DNA from: Candidatus Borrarchaeota archaeon
Lineage (GTDB): Archaea; Asgardarchaeota; Sifarchaeia; Borrarchaeales; Borrarchaeaceae
DNA length: 15,620 nt
NCBI GenBank assembly: GCA_016840645.1
Contig: JAEORY010000038.1
Location: forward strand, 1 to 15,620
Direction: 5' to 3'
The translations under genes were made by a program, and so were the position numbers. The notes under the pieces are model-generated. The model saw only the letters and a list, made by a program, of their open reading frames with translations, did no database searches and was not told where the DNA came from. This document shows, one piece after another, positions 14,169 to 15,620 of this stretch (position 1 is the first letter of the stretch; every line of letters begins with the position of its first letter).

Positions 14169-14497
14169 TGTATTTGCTTTGCTCCCCGTATAGTTCAATC
14201 TATTTATCAATCTTTTGTTAAGGGGGGTTCTCATGCGAATCTCGTTGCGCAGTTCGATAGCTTTCCAGAAGGGATTATTTTAACACTTCCATAATCCTAC
14301 CACCTTTTTGAATATGAAACTCTTTTTATCATTTCGTTAGGATACACCGAGGTTTAGGAAGAAGAAAAAACGCATTATTTACCAACTCTTAAAAAATTTT
14401 CCATTTCATCTTTAATGTTGACATCAAAATCGGTTTTTGATTTGAAAACTTGCGCAACTTTTATAATATGTATGCTTTTTTTTACAAATAAATAATT

Positions 14498-14517
14498 AAA
14501 TATGTAAATATGTAAAT
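14498..14517 (+). repeat. Short direct repeat upstream of the broken regulator
   Basis: The unit AAATATGT occurs twice in tandem (AAATATGTAAATATGTAAAT), about 45-65 bases before ATG 14561. It could be a regulator-binding site or just low-complexity A/T sequence. Confidence 0.4.
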
Positions 14518-14548
14518 TCTATTTTAATGCCATGTAAACAAGAATAAC

Positions 14549-14553
14549 GGAGG
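14549..14553 (+). promoter_or_regulatory. Shine-Dalgarno site of the broken regulator
   Basis: GGAGG ends seven bases before ATG 14561. The intact SD and start show that the original gene began here. Confidence 0.6.
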
Positions 14554-14560
14554 ATATAAC

Positions 14561-15077
14561 ATGGCCAGTAATGTTGTTAAAATTACAGATAGACAATTGC
14601 AAATCTTGAAAAAACTTTACGCTGCAGGAATCACCACTTGAGTTGATCTTCCCGCTCTATGGTGCCTGAAAAAGCGTAAAAGTTCACACCATTGTCTTAA
14701 CTCAAAATGAACTGAGTGATGAATTAAGTATAACCCGTCAGGCCCTATCCAACCACCTAAGAAAACTAAGAGACATAGATTTTATCCGCACTGGTAGAGG
14801 CTTTATAGACCTCACAAACAAAGCCATGGAAGCCCTTGGCGAATCTGTAACTGAAGCATTCGTGTTTATACAGATCGATCCTGAACGACGAATAGAAGCA
14901 TACGACCAAATTAAGGCGTTAAGAGCACAACGGCTATTTCGGGTGACTGGATCAGAACTAGATTTGATTGCACAGGTTGGACGTGCTAAGTTAGACTCTT
15001 TTCTAAAAGACCTCGCAGCAATTTTAGGAGTTAAAAAGACTTCGGCCCATGTTATCCTTGAAACTATTATGGAATGA
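14561..15077 (+). pseudogene. Lrp/AsnC-family transcription regulator, disrupted
   Basis: ATG 14561 with a good SD opens MASNVVKITDRQLQILKKLY and stops at TGA 14639-14641 after 26 codons. The rest continues in another frame after a TGA at 14667-14669. It has a helix-turn-helix (LTQNELSDELSITRQALSNH, then LRKLRDIDFIRTGRGF) and a C-terminal RAM-type ligand domain (AFVFIQIDPERRIEAYDQIK, then LFRVTGSELDLIAQVGR and KKTSAHVILETIME). This is the Lrp/AsnC order. Reading through requires both a frameshift and loss of a stop, so two or more lesions are present, while the 3' part stays clean. The downstream piece has only an internal ATG at 14826, which would give a lone RAM domain of 83 residues; such stand-alone RAM proteins exist in archaea. 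GC content looks higher than its neighbours, which may mean it was acquired. Confidence 0.7.
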
Positions 15078-15238
15078 AACATAAAATCGTTGATAAGCGC
15101 CTGGGCCTGGAAATTAGTTATGCTACTTACAGTCTTTTAAGTACAATTATTTTATGGTTCAAATTTGCAGGGTTTTTTATGAGGACATAGTTCGAAATTT
15201 CTCCTCCTGCCGCAACATCTTGGCGGAAAGCGATATTA

Positions 15239-15492
15239 GTGGACTACCATGCAACAAGTTGTATGGCTTCCTGAATCATTCATTCCCCAACGGGACATGT
15301 CAAACAGGCTCTACGGGCAGTTCCTGCCCTGAAATTGATGTTAATTTGAGAACTGGCGAGTGTTACCTCAGCTAGATTCTAGTTACGATAGATGCGAAAC
15401 AGTACTTAAAGATTACAGAGTATCATGAAAGTGAAAAAAGTAACGCAATTCAATCCCCCAACACGTTGAGGGGTCTTCTTGCGGAGGAGTGA
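15239..15492 (+). mobile_element. IS200/IS605-like non-autonomous element, copy C
   Basis: This 254-bp element is the closest relative of copy A. The left end is GTGGACTACC with hairpin CCATGCAAC-AA-GTTGTATGG (15247-15266), nine pairs including one G-U. The internal hairpin GGGCAG-TTC-CTGCCC lies at 15315-15329. The right end is ACGCAATTCAATC, hairpin CCCCCAACACGTTGAGGGG, then TCTTCTTGCGGAGGAGTGA. No transposase gene is inside. A 73-codon frame overlaps it, but its substitutions relative to copy A show no third-position bias, so I treat the element as non-coding. It sits 161 bases after the broken Lrp-type gene. Confidence 0.75.
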
Positions 15493-15570
15493 ATAAAACA
15501 GATGTTCACTTTTTAAACCTTTTTTCGGTAAAGTGCTAGCGCATTGTCCTCTAAGTGATTGGGTGCTTTT

Positions 15571-15620
15571 GTGAACAGATTTGTTGCAGAAATGAATTGG
15601 GACAACTATCGCAAATATTT
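15571..15620 (+). CDS. Possible start of a further gene (partial, runs off the window)
   Basis: From GTG 15571 an open frame reads MNRFVAEMNWDNYRKYF and leaves the window. ATG 15592 and TTG 15559 are alternative starts. A weak GGGTG lies upstream. Seventeen residues are too few to judge a family or even to be sure it is coding. Confidence 0.25.
   Translation, partial: MNRFVAEMNWDNYRKY

Larger units (their letters stand above)
14169..14560. other. Intergenic region between alba and the broken regulator
   Basis: This is a stretch of about 390 bases without a supported gene. The part next to alba (about 14170-14310) is less AT-rich and may be a long alba leader. On the minus strand it holds a five-codon ATG...TAA frame (14275-14292) with an AGGTGG upstream. 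The right part is very AT-rich, with TTATAATATG (14461-14470) as a possible TATA box for the regulator and tandem AAATATGT units (14498-14517). I find no tRNA or mobile element. Confidence 0.45.

Noticed and set aside
14275..14292. A five-codon minus-strand frame with AGGTGG upstream, a possible leader peptide for alba.
   Set aside because: Too short to support, about 130 bases from alba, and no attenuator-like codons; mentioned only as context.
14100..14294. A 64-codon plus-strand frame over the alba start region.
   Set aside because: It is antisense to alba, has no SD and has cysteine-rich, family-less content. The alba gene explains the coding signal on the other strand.
14630..14670. Programmed frameshifting in the Lrp-type gene.
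   Set aside because: The two frames do not overlap: each is closed by a TGA in this interval (14639 and 14667), and there is no slippery run, so a single shift cannot join them.
15154..15375. A 73-codon open frame overlapping element copy C.
   Set aside because: In copy A the same frame has different ends, and A/C differences fall at all codon positions with many replacements, so it looks non-coding.
1..15620. CRISPR arrays, tRNA or rRNA genes.
   Set aside because: I scanned by eye and saw no regularly spaced repeats and no complete tRNA or rRNA signature. The only multi-copy repeats are the three mobile elements.

Overview
The window is a piece of an AT-rich archaeal chromosome. Every well-recognised gene is archaeal or archaeo-eukaryotic: a Hef-type nuclease tail, archaeal tRNA m1A methyltransferase, ribosomal protein S25e, proteasome alpha subunit, the SBDS ribosome-maturation factor, exosome subunit Rrp4, aEF-1beta, Pth2, TruD, archaeal-type AspRS, a KH/NusA-like protein and Alba. 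S25e is typical of TACK and Asgard archaea and usually missing from Euryarchaeota, so one of those groups is likely. I cannot place it more finely. Many genes have clear Shine-Dalgarno (SD) sites, and several starts are GTG or TTG.

Layout. Positions 1-2224 (+) hold the end of a Hef/XPF-family gene, a zinc-ribbon membrane protein with a possible degenerate HEPN tail, and TrmI. Positions 2251-3814 (-) hold a lysine-rich orphan, a possible broken small gene, and rps25e. Positions 3873-4130 carry a mobile-element relic (copy A) between rps25e and psmA. Positions 4381-6533 (+) form the compact psmA-SBDS-rrp4 cluster, followed by a cyclophilin-fold gene (6661-7038). Positions 7085-7492 hold two more mobile-element relics (an IS605-type right end and copy B). 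Positions 7572-9695 (-) hold an E2F/DP-like winged-helix regulator, a sugar nucleotidyltransferase, aEF-1beta and a small zinc-ribbon protein. Pth2 and TruD (+, 10027-11803) converge with aspS, and the KH/NusA-like gene and alba follow (-, 11800-14143). The right end holds a decayed Lrp/AsnC-type regulator (14561-15077), a third element copy (C, 15239-15492) and possibly the first codons of another gene.

Most genes belong to housekeeping information processing: tRNA modification and charging, ribosome assembly and recycling, elongation, RNA decay, proteolysis and chromatin. The accessory material is a family of transposase-less IS200/IS605-like elements. Three copies share left-end and right-end hairpins built on one consensus, and the hairpins keep their pairing through compensatory base changes. 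The other points of interest are the E2F-like regulator with a palindrome at its own predicted transcription start, the possible zinc ribbon-membrane-HEPN protein, and an AspRS whose discrimination residues look non-discriminating.
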